The notes below the pieces were generated by a model, which searched no databases, was not told where the DNA came from, and saw only the letters and a program-made list of their open reading frames with translations. From NCBI GenBank assembly GCA_000721375.1, contig JOGW01000008.1:124001-188000 (forward strand): 64,000 nt of DNA, read 5' to 3'. Positions 17,662 to 26,309 of this stretch are shown here, one piece after another; the stretch's first letter is position 1, and every line of letters starts with the position of its first letter. Made by a program: the position numbers and the translations under genes. This stretch comes from Streptomyces sp. NRRL B-3428 (GTDB taxonomy: Bacteria; Actinomycetota; Actinomycetes; Streptomycetales; Streptomycetaceae).

Positions 17662-18438
17662 TCACGGCTTCCAGATGTACGGCGTAGTCACGCTCAGCTG
17701 CTCGAACCCCAGGCGTTCCAGGATCGGGCGGCTGGTCGGCATCGCGTCGACCTGGAGGTAGCGGATGCCGCGTGCGATGGCCAGGCGGGTGCGGTGGGCG
17801 ACCAGGGCGCGGTAGATGCCGCGGCCGCGGAACTCGGCGACGGTGCCGCCGCCCCACAGGCCGGCGAAGTCCGAGCCGGGGGTGAACTCGATGCGGGCCG
17901 CGCTCACGGGCCGGTCGCCCGCCATCGCCAAGGTCATCACAAAGCTGTCCGGATCGTGCGCGAGCCGTTCGAGCAGCTGTTGCTTGAGGCGGGTGTTGTC
18001 GGTGCCGAACGCCTCGTCGTGCACCCGGGCGGCCAGCTCGATACCCGCCTCGTCGACCGCGTCCACCAGGTGCAGACCGTCGGCCAGTTCGACCTGCGTG
18101 GACAGCCCGGCGACCTCGGCGATCATCAGGCTCTCCGGCTCGTCGGCCACGAAACCGGCGCGCATCAGGCGCTCCCCCAGATCGGCGGGCGCGTCGTGCG
18201 TGTACGTCTTCCACTCGAACTCGACGCCCAGCGCCCCGTAGTGCCGTACCTGCTCGGCGATCACGGCGTCCGCCGTGGCCTCGTCGACGTCGGAGTACAC
18301 GACACCGTTCCAGTCGTCGGGTCCGCCGCTCTGCCGCACCACCGTCCCGGTGTTCTCGACGCGTACGCCGGGATGGTCGGGGGCCACCTCGCGTCGCGCC
18401 TGCCGGTCGAAAAGCCGCAGCACTTCCTGATGATCCAT
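17662..18438 (-). CDS. GNAT-family N-acetyltransferase
   Basis: 258 residues from the ATG at 18438. The acetyl-CoA-binding core is in the C-terminal half: GGGTVAEFRGRGIYRALVAHRTRLAIARGIRYLQVDAM, matching GNAT motif A (RxxGxG/A, here RGRGIY), with motif B ending in RPILERLGFEQLS. The N-terminal half is a variable extension (VEFEWKTYTHDAPADL) common in two-domain streptomycete GNATs. The acceptor substrate is unknown. Confidence 0.82.
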   Translation of the reverse strand: MDHQEVLRLFDRQARREVAPDHPGVRVENTGTVVRQSGGPDDWNGVVYSDVDEATADAVIAEQVRHYGALGVEFEWKTYTHDAPADLGERLMRAGFVADEPESLMIAEVAGLSTQVELADGLHLVDAVDEAGIELAARVHDEAFGTDNTRLKQQLLERLAHDPDSFVMTLAMAGDRPVSAARIEFTPGSDFAGLWGGGTVAEFRGRGIYRALVAHRTRLAIARGIRYLQVDAMPTSRPILERLGFEQLSVTTPYIWKP

Positions 18439-18488
18439 GGGCGCATTGCAGCACCTGGAAGGAGGGCGCACAAACGCTTATCCGGGTG

Positions 18489-19208
18489 TTACGGCGCAGT
18501 GAGTGCCTGCGCCAGCGCCCGACGGCACAAGGAGTCCGCGCGGCGCGTCGTCTCCGGGATGCGGTAGTCCGGGGCAAGGTGGAGCGTCTGCGCACAGGCG
18601 TTGCCGAGTGAGACGCGGTGACCGACGGAGACGAACACGGGCTTCACGCCGTCCTGGGTGCGCACCGCCCGTCCGACCTCCTCGGTCCCGTCGACGAGCG
18701 CGGCCGGCGATCCCCGTACGGAATCGGGTTCCTCGTAGGTGAAGGTGAAGGGGTTCTTGGCGACGCCGATCGTGGGCAGACCGGTCAGGACGCCGAGGTG
18801 TGAGGCGAGTCCGAAGCGGCGCGGGTGCGCGAGGCCGTAGCCGTCGCAGACGACGAGACCCGGGTCGGACTTGAGCGCTTCGAGTGCGGCGATCACGGTG
18901 GGGATCTCACGGAAGGCCAGGAGGCCTGGTACGTACGGGAAGGAGATACGGCCGACGGCAGTGGCCTCCTCCACCACGGACAGCGTCCCTGCGTCCAGCA
19001 CCACCGCCGCCGCGACCACGACATCCCGCTCGTCGTCGTACGCGACATCGACGCCGGTGACATGGCCGCTGCCGACCGCGGGTCCGTCCTCGTCGAGCAC
19101 GAGCCGCTCGCGCAAGGAGGCCTGCACGGCGAGCGCTTCGGCCTCGGTGGTGGGCCAGTCGGCGGGAACCGTGGCAGGGACCGGTGCGGGGACGGAGACA
19201 GGAGGCAT
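18489..19208 (-). CDS. nfi: Deoxyribonuclease V (endonuclease V)
   Basis: 239 residues. Family motifs appear in order: GVDVAYDDE (metal Asp), FPYVPGLLAFREIP (the strand-separating PYxPGxLxFRE wedge), LVVCDGYGLAHPRRFGLASHLGVLTGLPTIGVAKNPF, and a late VGHRVSLGNA. It cleaves the second phosphodiester 3' of hypoxanthine (deaminated adenine) in DNA or inosine in RNA. No Shine-Dalgarno is visible before the ATG at 19208. Immediately upstream is a 17-bp hairpin that also terminates the GH16 gene, so initiation here is unusual or the true start lies slightly downstream. Confidence 0.9.
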   Translation of the reverse strand: MPPVSVPAPVPATVPADWPTTEAEALAVQASLRERLVLDEDGPAVGSGHVTGVDVAYDDERDVVVAAAVVLDAGTLSVVEEATAVGRISFPYVPGLLAFREIPTVIAALEALKSDPGLVVCDGYGLAHPRRFGLASHLGVLTGLPTIGVAKNPFTFTYEEPDSVRGSPAALVDGTEEVGRAVRTQDGVKPVFVSVGHRVSLGNACAQTLHLAPDYRIPETTRRADSLCRRALAQALTAP

Positions 19209-19211
19209 GGT

Positions 19212-19250
19212 GCGGTCGAGGGTACGCGAGGCGCGCGTACCCTCGACCGC
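19212..19250. terminator. Strong hairpin between GH16 and endonuclease V genes
   Basis: Perfect 17-bp arms (19212-19228 and 19234-19250) around a 5-nt loop, 8 nt past the GH16 stop and ending 3 nt before the endonuclease V start. Most likely the GH16 terminator; its position also occludes the usual ribosome-binding window of the next gene. Confidence 0.8.
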
Positions 19251-19258
19251 CGGCCTGA

Positions 19259-20668
19259 TCAGCTCACGTTGTCCGTGTGCGTCACGCCGTCCGTGCGGTA
19301 CTTCGCCACCTGCGCCTCGACCTGGGCCGGGGTCAGGATCTGGTCCTCGGCGTAGTACACGTAGTCGACCTTCTCGTCGTACGCACGCGGGGTGCTGGAC
19401 GAGACGAGGCCGCCGGAGATGATCCAGTTGTTGAGGTTGATGGACATGGCGGTCTCGGGCAGATACGGCTCGCCGTGCGTCGCGAACAGCTGGCCGTCCA
19501 CGTAGTACTTGATGGAGGTGTTGTCGACCGTGACGACCAGGTCGTGCCAGCCGGCGTAGCTCTGGCGGGCCTCGGTGTGGCTGTTCACGGCCTGCCACGG
19601 CTCCGGGTTGTAGGTCTCCCAGGACGTGGTGTAGAGGATGTTGGACGGTTCGCCCCAGCCGCCGTTCGGCAGGTACTCGAAGTCGAGTTCGCCGTAGTTC
19701 GGGTCCATGGGCGCGTCGAGCGGCGTGATGGTGAAGAACGTCTGGACCATGTGGTCGCCGTCGGGGCCCGAGTTGGGGGTGTCGCTGAAGTACACCCGGG
19801 ACGCGTACGTGCCCTTGGTGAACTTCCGCTGGTGGAACAGCTCGGTCTGCTTCGTGCCCGCTGCCGTTCCGTCCGTGCTGGTGCGCAGCGTCATGATGCT
19901 GTTGCCGGACTCCGCGGCGAACGTGACCTGTTCGGGGGCCCAGGTCGCGCCGGGCACACCGGGTCCGCCCTGCCCTGACTTCACGGTCCAGCCGCGCTGG
20001 GCGATGCGCGGGTCGTTGTGTGCGGTGTAGTTGAGGTCGTCGAAGAGGGCGGGCTTGGTGGGGTCGGGACCGCCCGGATCGCCCGGGTCACCCGGATCGC
20101 CGGGGTCTCCCGGGTCGTTGCCCTCGGGTGCCGTGCCCCACAGGAGCGTGCCGCCGCGCTGGACGGTGACCTTGCTCCAGTCCGCGTACGAGGTCTGGGA
20201 CGCGCCGAACGAGTAGTCGTCCTGCTGGTTGAGGGACTGCCAGTCGGCACGGTGGAAGCGCAGCTGCATATCGCCCGTGTTCGCGCCGGCCGCGAGCGAT
20301 CCGGCGCCCTGGGTGAAGCCGATCTCCAGGTAACGGTCTGCGGTGGCGGTCGGCTTGGCCAGCGTGCCGAACGTACCGGTGATGTTGGCGCAGCCCTTGA
20401 CCGCCCAGGAGCAGGCGAAGCGGTAGGTGGTGGAGGCCGAGTCGGCCTTGAAGTAGTAGCGGACGGTGAGACCGCTCAACTGCACGGCCGAAGAGCCCTT
20501 GTTGGTGACCTTCAGCCAGGGTTCGGCCTGGTCGCTGCCGGTGGAGCCCGTGTGGTACTGGGCGGAGACCGACTCGTCGGCGGCCGCCGCGGTGGGCGCC
20601 GCGAGTGCGCCCGCGGCGGCCAGGGTGAGAGCCGCGGCTACGGCTGTCGACCTCAATCTTCTGTGCAC
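19259..20668 (-). CDS. Secreted CBM3-linked glycoside hydrolase family 16 protein
   Basis: 469 residues from GTG 20668, preceded by GAGGAGG. Signal peptide to about residue 30. Residues 33-182 match a family 3 carbohydrate-binding module (WLKVTNKGSSAVQLSGLTVRYYF, DRYLEIGFTQGAGSL, DWQSLNQQDDYSF, LLWGTAPEG), typical of cellulose binding. A Gly-Asp-Pro linker (DPG repeats, 186-203) leads to the catalytic domain, where ELDFE (327-331) is the GH16 ExDxE active-site signature. It probably hydrolyses a beta-1,3/1,4-glucan or related polysaccharide outside the cell. It follows the hexosaminidase gene by 55 bp and could be co-transcribed with the sugar transporter. Confidence 0.82.
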   Translation of the reverse strand: MHRRLRSTAVAAALTLAAAGALAAPTAAAADESVSAQYHTGSTGSDQAEPWLKVTNKGSSAVQLSGLTVRYYFKADSASTTYRFACSWAVKGCANITGTFGTLAKPTATADRYLEIGFTQGAGSLAAGANTGDMQLRFHRADWQSLNQQDDYSFGASQTSYADWSKVTVQRGGTLLWGTAPEGNDPGDPGDPGDPGDPGGPDPTKPALFDDLNYTAHNDPRIAQRGWTVKSGQGGPGVPGATWAPEQVTFAAESGNSIMTLRTSTDGTAAGTKQTELFHQRKFTKGTYASRVYFSDTPNSGPDGDHMVQTFFTITPLDAPMDPNYGELDFEYLPNGGWGEPSNILYTTSWETYNPEPWQAVNSHTEARQSYAGWHDLVVTVDNTSIKYYVDGQLFATHGEPYLPETAMSINLNNWIISGGLVSSSTPRAYDEKVDYVYYAEDQILTPAQVEAQVAKYRTDGVTHTDNVS

Positions 20669-20723
20669 GAGGTGTTCCTCCTCATGGTGGGGGTGTGCGG
20701 CCGGTGGTGTATCTCCGGTCGCG

Positions 20724-22127
20724 TCACAGCGCCGTGAGCCGGCGCCGGAAATCTGTGAGATCGCGCGGGCCCTCGCTCCAGGCGACCTCGGCGAGTGCGG
20801 CGATCCTCGGGAACAGCAGGTAGTCGATCTCGGCGGGGGTCGCCGCGTGCTCGGTCCACAACTGGGCCTGGGTGCCCAGGACTTTGGCCGCCTCCTGCGG
20901 TTCCCAGTCGGCGGGCGCGGGCTCGGCGGTGTACACGTCCACGAGCGTGACCGGGTCACCGGGCTGGCCCGGCGGTTCGTGCGGTGCGTCGGACTGGCGG
21001 TAGTCGAGGTAGGTGGTGCGGTGCGGGGTCATCACCAGGTCGTGACCGCGGCGCGCGGCGCCGAGGCCGTGCACGGCGTCGCGCCAGGGCATCACCACGA
21101 ACTCGGGCGGCAGCGCGGTCGCGTCGGGCTCCGCCCAGCTCACCGGCGTACGGCCGTGGTCCATCAGGAAGCGTCCGACGCGGGTCAGGAACCAGGCGTT
21201 GAGCTCCTTCGGCGAGAGCCCCGCCTCGGCGGCGACGGCGCGGGCGCGCGGGCTCTCCTCCCATTCCACGGTGGGGCATTCGTCGCCGCCGAGATGGATG
21301 TACGGGCTGTCGAAGACCTCCATGACCTCGCCCAGGACGGTCTCCATGAAGGTGAAGACCTCGTCGTGGACACCGAGCACGTTGTCGCAGATGCCCCAGC
21401 GGTCCCACACGGTCAGCTGCCGGTCCGGCTCGTTGCCGAGCCACGGGTACGCGGCGATGGCCGCCCGTGCGTGGCCGGGCATCTCGATCTCCGGCATCAC
21501 CCGGACCCCGCGCGCGGCCGCGTAGGCGACCAGATCGCGCAGCTCCGCCTTCGTGTAGTGGCCGCCGTGCGGTGTCCCGTCGCCATTGGTCCGGGCGCGT
21601 ATGGATCCGACCTCCGTGAGCAGCGGATACGCGTCCACCGGCATACGCCAGCCCTGGTCCTCGGTGAGATGCAGATGCAGGACGTTGAGCTTGTACGCCG
21701 CTATGCGGTCGACGAAGTCCCGTACGTAGGAGATCGGCAGGAAGTGCCGGCCGACGTCCAGCATCGCGCCCCGCCAGGCGAAGCGGGGGCTGTCGCTGAT
21801 CTGGACACAGGGCAGCAGCCCGCCGCGTTGGAGCAGCGCGCTCACGGTGTGCACCCCGTTGAGCAGGCCGGCCGAGGTCCGGGCCCGCAGGAGCACCGCG
21901 TCCCGTCCCACGGTCAGCCCGTATCCCTCGTCGCCGAGTCCGCTGAGCGCCGGGTCCACCGCGAGGACGAAACCGCCCTCGGCCGACGCTCTCAAGGGCA
22001 GACCCGTACGGATGCGCAACAGCTCCGCGGCCGGTTCGGCGCCCGGCGCGAGATGCAGGGTGGTCTCCGTGTCGAGGATGAAGTGGCCGCTCTGGCGGAC
22101 GACTTGACGGGGGCGGGGGATCAGCAT
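20724..22127 (-). CDS. Beta-N-acetylhexosaminidase (GH20)
   Basis: 467 residues without a signal peptide, so probably cytoplasmic. It has a GH20b-type N-terminal domain followed by the catalytic barrel: AMLDVGRHFLP, LNVLHLHLTEDQGWRMP, PEIEMPGHARAA and the catalytic pair Asp282-Glu283 in HLGGDECPTVEW. It releases terminal GlcNAc/GalNAc from short oligosaccharides by substrate-assisted catalysis. It follows the two ABC permeases by 20 bp, which places it as the intracellular hydrolase for the imported di- or oligosaccharide, as DasD does in the das locus of S. coelicolor. Confidence 0.9.
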   Translation of the reverse strand: MLIPRPRQVVRQSGHFILDTETTLHLAPGAEPAAELLRIRTGLPLRASAEGGFVLAVDPALSGLGDEGYGLTVGRDAVLLRARTSAGLLNGVHTVSALLQRGGLLPCVQISDSPRFAWRGAMLDVGRHFLPISYVRDFVDRIAAYKLNVLHLHLTEDQGWRMPVDAYPLLTEVGSIRARTNGDGTPHGGHYTKAELRDLVAYAAARGVRVMPEIEMPGHARAAIAAYPWLGNEPDRQLTVWDRWGICDNVLGVHDEVFTFMETVLGEVMEVFDSPYIHLGGDECPTVEWEESPRARAVAAEAGLSPKELNAWFLTRVGRFLMDHGRTPVSWAEPDATALPPEFVVMPWRDAVHGLGAARRGHDLVMTPHRTTYLDYRQSDAPHEPPGQPGDPVTLVDVYTAEPAPADWEPQEAAKVLGTQAQLWTEHAATPAEIDYLLFPRIAALAEVAWSEGPRDLTDFRRRLTAL

Positions 22128-22146
22128 GCAAAAGCTCCCACAGGTA

Positions 22147-22983
22147 TCAGCCCTTCACGGAGCCGGAGACGAAGCCGGTGGTGACCCGGCGTTGCAGGAC
22201 GAGGAAGAGGATCAGGACCGGCAGCGCGAAGAGCGTGGAGGCGGCCATGGTGGCGCCCCAGTCGGTGCCGAAGGTGTTGGAGAAGGAGGAGAGCCAGACG
22301 GGCAGGGTGCGGTCGTCCTGGTTCTTGACGATCAGCATGTTGGCGAAGGCGAACTCGTTCCAGGCGGTGATGAACCCGAACAGCGAGGTCGCGAGCAGGC
22401 CCGGGGCCAGGAGCGGGAAGGTCACCCGGCGGAAGGCGCCGAGCCTGGTGCAGCCGTCGACCTGGGCGGCTTCCTCGAGCTCCACGGGGACGGCGGCGAG
22501 GAAGCCGCGCAGCGTGATGATGGTGAACGGGAGCGTGAAGATGAAGTAGAGCAGGGTCAGCATCGCCAGGCGGTCGAGCAGATCGGTGTCGCGGGCGATG
22601 ATGTAGACGGGGATGAGCATCGACTCCCAGGGCGCCATCTGCGCGATGAACACCATGAGGACGAAGCCGCGTTTGCCGCGGAACCGCAGCCGGGCGACCG
22701 CGAAGGCCGCGCCGAGCGCGATGAGCAGCGCGAGCAGCACCGCCGTGACCGTCACAAACAGGCTGTTGCGCCAGAACGTGCCGAAGCCGTCCGCCTCCAC
22801 CGCCGTACGGAAGTGTTCGAGCGTGAGCCGGGTCGGCAGGAACACCGGGGTGTCGGCGTTGATGTCGCGTGCGGGTTTGAAGGCGGTGGACGCCATCCAG
22901 TACACGGGGAAGATCATGACGACGAAGACGACCGCGGCTGCGAGGTTGAGGGGCAGTCGGCGCAGAAGGGCTCGCGGGTTCAC
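22147..22983 (-). CDS. Carbohydrate ABC transporter permease (MalG type)
   Basis: 278 residues from GTG 22983, overlapping the previous permease stop by 4 nt (GTGA). Six membrane segments are predicted, beginning AAAVVFVVMIFPVYWMASTAFK. The cytoplasmic EAA loop for docking the ATPase reads EEAAQVDGCTRLGAFRRVTFPLLAPGL. No ATP-binding subunit is encoded nearby; streptomycete sugar importers of this class commonly share the ATPase MsiK. Confidence 0.9.
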   Translation of the reverse strand: MNPRALLRRLPLNLAAAVVFVVMIFPVYWMASTAFKPARDINADTPVFLPTRLTLEHFRTAVEADGFGTFWRNSLFVTVTAVLLALLIALGAAFAVARLRFRGKRGFVLMVFIAQMAPWESMLIPVYIIARDTDLLDRLAMLTLLYFIFTLPFTIITLRGFLAAVPVELEEAAQVDGCTRLGAFRRVTFPLLAPGLLATSLFGFITAWNEFAFANMLIVKNQDDRTLPVWLSSFSNTFGTDWGATMAASTLFALPVLILFLVLQRRVTTGFVSGSVKG

Positions 22984-23945
22984 AACTCTCCCTCCTGGCG
23001 GAACAGTTGGCGCAGATAGACGAAGAGGATCACCGCGAGCAGCAGCACCGTGACGGTGGACGAGGCCGCCTGCAGGTCGTAGTGATGGAGGGACTGCGCG
23101 ATCTGGTACGCGTAGACGGGCAGCGTCGTCGTCGCGCCGTTGGGCCCGCCCTCGCTGATCACCCAGATCTGGGTGAAGCACTTGAACACCCAGATCACTT
23201 CGAGGCAGAGCACCAGGCCGAAGATGGGCCGCAGGATCGGCACGGTCAGCGAGCGGAACATCCGCCACTCGGAGGCCCCGTCGAGCCGCGCCGACTCGTA
23301 GATCTCGGCGGGCACGGTCGTCAGGGCCGAATAGATGGTGATGGCGGCGAACGGCACCGACTGCCACACGACCAGGATCACCAGGATGGTGAAGGTGGCC
23401 GAGCCGTCCGCGAACCAGGAGTAGCCCTCGTACGAGTCGAAGCCCAACTGGACAAGTACCCAGTTGACCACTCCGAGCCGTGAGGCGAAGAGCCACTGGA
23501 AGACGGTGGTCGCGGCGAGGATCGGGGTGGCCCAGGCAAGGGCCAGGGCGCTCATCACGAGGATGCGCCAGGTCCGGCCGAGCCGCTGGAGCATCAGGGC
23601 CACGAGAGTGGCCAGGCCCACGATGAGGACGACGTTGAGCGTGGTCCAGATCAGGGTGCGCCGGACCACCTCCCAGAACTCGCCGCCGGTGAGCAGTTCC
23701 CGGTAGTTCTCGAAGCCGACGAACTCGGCGCCGCCGCGGATGAGTTCGCGCATTCCGAAGCTCTGGAGCGACAGCTGGACATTGCGCAGGAGCGGGTAGA
23801 CGAGGAGGAAGAGCACGCCGAGCACGGTCGGCGCGATCAGCAGGTACGGCCACAGGACCACGGACCTGCGGCGGCCGGGGGCAGCCGGCCGCCGCAGTTC
23901 CTGCCCTGGGGTGCGCACCTTGCGCGGGGCGGTGTGCAGGGTCAC
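22980..23945 (-). CDS. Carbohydrate ABC transporter permease (MalF type)
   Basis: About 321 residues. I chose GTG 23945, one base after the stop of the binding-protein gene; upstream in-frame codons overlap that gene. Six membrane helices follow a cytoplasmic N-terminus (VVLWPYLLIAPTVLGVLFLLVYPLL), with the EAA loop YESARLDGASEWRMFRSLTVPILRPI. It forms the heterodimeric channel with the MalG-type partner. Confidence 0.88.
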   Translation of the reverse strand: MTLHTAPRKVRTPGQELRRPAAPGRRRSVVLWPYLLIAPTVLGVLFLLVYPLLRNVQLSLQSFGMRELIRGGAEFVGFENYRELLTGGEFWEVVRRTLIWTTLNVVLIVGLATLVALMLQRLGRTWRILVMSALALAWATPILAATTVFQWLFASRLGVVNWVLVQLGFDSYEGYSWFADGSATFTILVILVVWQSVPFAAITIYSALTTVPAEIYESARLDGASEWRMFRSLTVPILRPIFGLVLCLEVIWVFKCFTQIWVISEGGPNGATTTLPVYAYQIAQSLHHYDLQAASSTVTVLLLAVILFVYLRQLFRQEGEL

Positions 23946-23946
23946 C

Positions 23947-25215
23947 TCAGCCGCCGAGCGCCTTGCTGATGGACTCGGTGGCGGTGGCACCGGCCTTCTT
24001 CGGGTCGGCGCCGGTGAGGATCTGCGTCATGAACTGCTTGATCGGGTTGTTGGCCTCGACGGCCGCCCATTGCGGGGAGTTGGGGGTGGCGCGGCCGTTG
24101 CTCGCACCGGTGGCCATGGCCGAGGCGCCCGGGTCGGAGTCGAGCACGCTCGCCAGGGACTTCTTGTTCGGCACGTAACTCATCGCCGTCGCGAGCTTCT
24201 TCTGCGCGTCGTCACCCGCGAGTGCCTTGATGAAGGTGTACGCGGCTTCCTGGTTGCCGGAGGCCTCGGGGATGATCAGGTCGGAGCCGCCGGTGAAGAC
24301 CGCACCCGGCTTGTCCGCGCTCTTGCCGGGGATCGGGAAGAAGCCGAGCTTGCCCTTGAGTTCGGGGTTCGCCTCCTCGATCAGCTTCGCACCGCCTGGC
24401 ACCGCGATCACCTGCGCGACATCGCCCTTGGCGACGATGCCCACCTGCGGCGGCTCGGCCTCGTCGGAGTCCTTGGGCCCCTTGCCGAGCGCCTGGAGCT
24501 GCTTGTAGAAGTCCATCCCGGCGAGGGCCTCGGGGGTGTCGAGGGCGCCCTTCCACGTGTCGCCCTCCTGCACGGCCAGGTCGCCGCCCTCGTCCCAGAT
24601 CATGCCGGCGAGGGTGTACCAGTTCTGCCCTGGCAGATAAATGCCCTGCTGCTTACCGGTGTTGAGCTTCCTCGTCGCGGCGAGCCATTCCTCGCGGGTG
24701 GTGGGCGGCTGCTTGATGCCGGCCTTCTCGAAGAGGTCGGTGCGGTAGATCACCACGCGGTTCGCGGCGTAGTACGGGATGCCGTACTGCTTGCCGTCGA
24801 CCTTGCCCGGCTCGGCGAGACCCGGGATCCAGTCGCTGCCGCCGAGCTCTTCGACCTTGTCGCTGAGGTCCTTCACACCGCCGCTCGCCGCGTACTGCGC
24901 GACCTGGGTGTTGCCGACCTCGATCACGTCGGGGGCGTCGTTGGAGGCGAGGGCGGCGGTGATCTTCTGGCCGATCCCGTTCCACTCCTGGATCTGGATC
25001 TTGGCGTCGATCGTGGGGTTCTTGGCCTCGAAGTCCTTCTCGAAGTCGGTCTGGAACGCCTCGGAGACGCTGTCGCGCATCAGCCATACGTCGATGGTGG
25101 TGCGCTCCTTGCCGTCCCCCTTCCCGTTGCCCTTGTCGTCACTGCCACCGCATGCGCTGAGCGAGGCGGCGACCGCTAGTGCGGCGGCGCCTGCGAGGAG
25201 ACGTGCTGACTTCAT
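23947..25215 (-). CDS. Sugar-binding lipoprotein of ABC importer (chitobiose-type context)
   Basis: 422 residues. The signal peptide ends in the lipobox LSAC with Cys22 as the lipidation site, followed by a flexible Gly/Asp/Lys segment. The body is a cluster B/D-type solute-binding protein (TIDVWLMRDS, DVIEVGNTQVAQYAA, GIPYYAANRVVIYRTDLFEKAGI). AAGGG-type Shine-Dalgarno sits upstream of the ATG at 25215. The gene order binding protein-permease-permease-GH20, with a divergent GntR gene, matches the das chitobiose locus. This suggests an amino-sugar oligosaccharide ligand, although the protein is not demonstrably DasA. Confidence 0.88.
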   Translation of the reverse strand: MKSARLLAGAAALAVAASLSACGGSDDKGNGKGDGKERTTIDVWLMRDSVSEAFQTDFEKDFEAKNPTIDAKIQIQEWNGIGQKITAALASNDAPDVIEVGNTQVAQYAASGGVKDLSDKVEELGGSDWIPGLAEPGKVDGKQYGIPYYAANRVVIYRTDLFEKAGIKQPPTTREEWLAATRKLNTGKQQGIYLPGQNWYTLAGMIWDEGGDLAVQEGDTWKGALDTPEALAGMDFYKQLQALGKGPKDSDEAEPPQVGIVAKGDVAQVIAVPGGAKLIEEANPELKGKLGFFPIPGKSADKPGAVFTGGSDLIIPEASGNQEAAYTFIKALAGDDAQKKLATAMSYVPNKKSLASVLDSDPGASAMATGASNGRATPNSPQWAAVEANNPIKQFMTQILTGADPKKAGATATESISKALGG

Positions 25216-25243
25216 GACCCAGCCCTTTCGACCCACACGGGGA

Positions 25244-25413
25244 TGACCAATTGGAAAGGTGACCAGTTGCTGATGGAGCAAGGTGGCATGGACCAATGGG
25301 GGCGTCAAGAGGCCTGGACCAATTGATAGTTGAGCAGGTGATCGGGCACGAAGCCCTCGCGGTCGACCGAGCGGCCATCGAGTTGACCACTTGCACGCCA
25401 AACCAACTGGTCA
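25244..25413. promoter_or_regulatory. Cluster of six GACCAnTTG-type boxes between importer and GntR genes
   Basis: Copies of GACCA[A/G/C]TTG or one-base variants at 25245-25253, 25261-25269, 25291-25299 (GACCAATGG), 25317-25325, 25385-25393 and, reversed, 25404-25412. The core GACCA is the half-site of HutC/DasR-type operators (dre: TGGTC..GACCA), but no full TGGTC-2-GACCA dyad is seen. These are likely binding sites of the adjacent GntR protein controlling both promoters. Confidence 0.7.
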
Positions 25414-25432
25414 CATCTGGTAAGGTCACCGC

Positions 25433-26269
25433 ATGGACGGTGAATCCTCAGGAGTGCTGAAACGGGATCGCGTACGGGAGTTCCTGCTCGAACTTGTCGA
25501 GTCCCGGCACCCCGGCGATGCGATCCCCTCCGAGCGGACGCTCTGCAGCCGGCTCGAGGTCTCGCGCCCCACGCTGCGCGCCGCGGTGGACGAACTGGTC
25601 GCCATCGGCGTGCTGGTACGGGAGCACGGACGCGGAATGTTCGTCGCACCCGAGAAGATCACGCAGGAGATGGTCTCCGGCGACCATTCCCTCGCCCTGC
25701 CGCAAGCCGCGGGCGCCTGGTCGAGCCGGCTGCTCGAATTCACCACCATGCCGGCGGGCGCCCGGGTGGGACGACGCCTGCGCATCTCCCCCGCCGCCGA
25801 GATCACCTACGTCGCCCGTCTGCGTATAGTCGACGAAGCGCCGATGGCGATCGAGTACCTGCACATCCCGGCGGAGTTGGTGCCGGGTCTGACCGCCGAG
25901 GAGCTGGAAGGCGGCGACCTCTACGAGCATCTGCGCACCCAGCACGGCGTACAGGTCCGCGAGGCTGTCCAGTCGATCGAACCGACGGTGACCAGCGAGG
26001 CCGAGTCCCGCCTGCTCGACGTCCCGGTGCTCTCCCCCGCCCTGCTCTTCGAACGCCTGACGACGGACACCTCGGGCCGCAACGTCGAGTACGTCCACTC
26101 GGTGTACCGCGGCGACCGCTACCGCATCGTCTCCCGCCTCACCCTGGGCGCCTCCTCCGCGGCCTCGTCCCCCACCGAGGCCCATCACCCCGGAATGCCG
26201 CCGGGCGGTGCGGGGTTCGGGGCGGCCGTGCGGTCGATGACGCGGGGGGATGTGCACGGGGTGGACTAG
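25433..26269 (+). CDS. GntR-family (HutC subfamily) transcriptional regulator of sugar importer
   Basis: 278 residues from the ATG at 25433 (AAGG 7 nt upstream). The winged HTH covers residues 8-70 (PGDAIPSERTLCSRLEVSRPTLRAAVDELVAIGVLVREHGRGMFV). A UTRA effector domain follows and ends in EYVHSVYRGDRYRIVSRL, very like the end of DasR. The last 45 residues form a variable Ala/Ser/Pro tail. Expected to repress the divergent importer/hexosaminidase operon and itself until a sugar phosphate binds. The N-terminal HTH differs from DasR, so I treat it as a paralogue. Confidence 0.88.
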   Translation: MDGESSGVLKRDRVREFLLELVESRHPGDAIPSERTLCSRLEVSRPTLRAAVDELVAIGVLVREHGRGMFVAPEKITQEMVSGDHSLALPQAAGAWSSRLLEFTTMPAGARVGRRLRISPAAEITYVARLRIVDEAPMAIEYLHIPAELVPGLTAEELEGGDLYEHLRTQHGVQVREAVQSIEPTVTSEAESRLLDVPVLSPALLFERLTTDTSGRNVEYVHSVYRGDRYRIVSRLTLGASSAASSPTEAHHPGMPPGGAGFGAAVRSMTRGDVHGVD

Positions 26270-26282
26270 GGCTGTCGGCTAT

Positions 26283-26303
26283 CGACTGCCGACTGCCGAC
26301 TGC
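26283..26303. repeat. 7-bp x 3 tandem repeat between convergent genes
   Basis: Three direct copies of CGACTGC between the GntR stop and the TetR stop. Short slippage-type repeat with no evident function. Confidence 0.6.
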
Positions 26304-26309
26304 CGGGCA

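Noticed and set aside
25433..26269. Naming the GntR regulator DasR
   Set aside because: Only the UTRA end resembles DasR; the recognition region differs and no full dre dyad is present, so a paralogue is safer.
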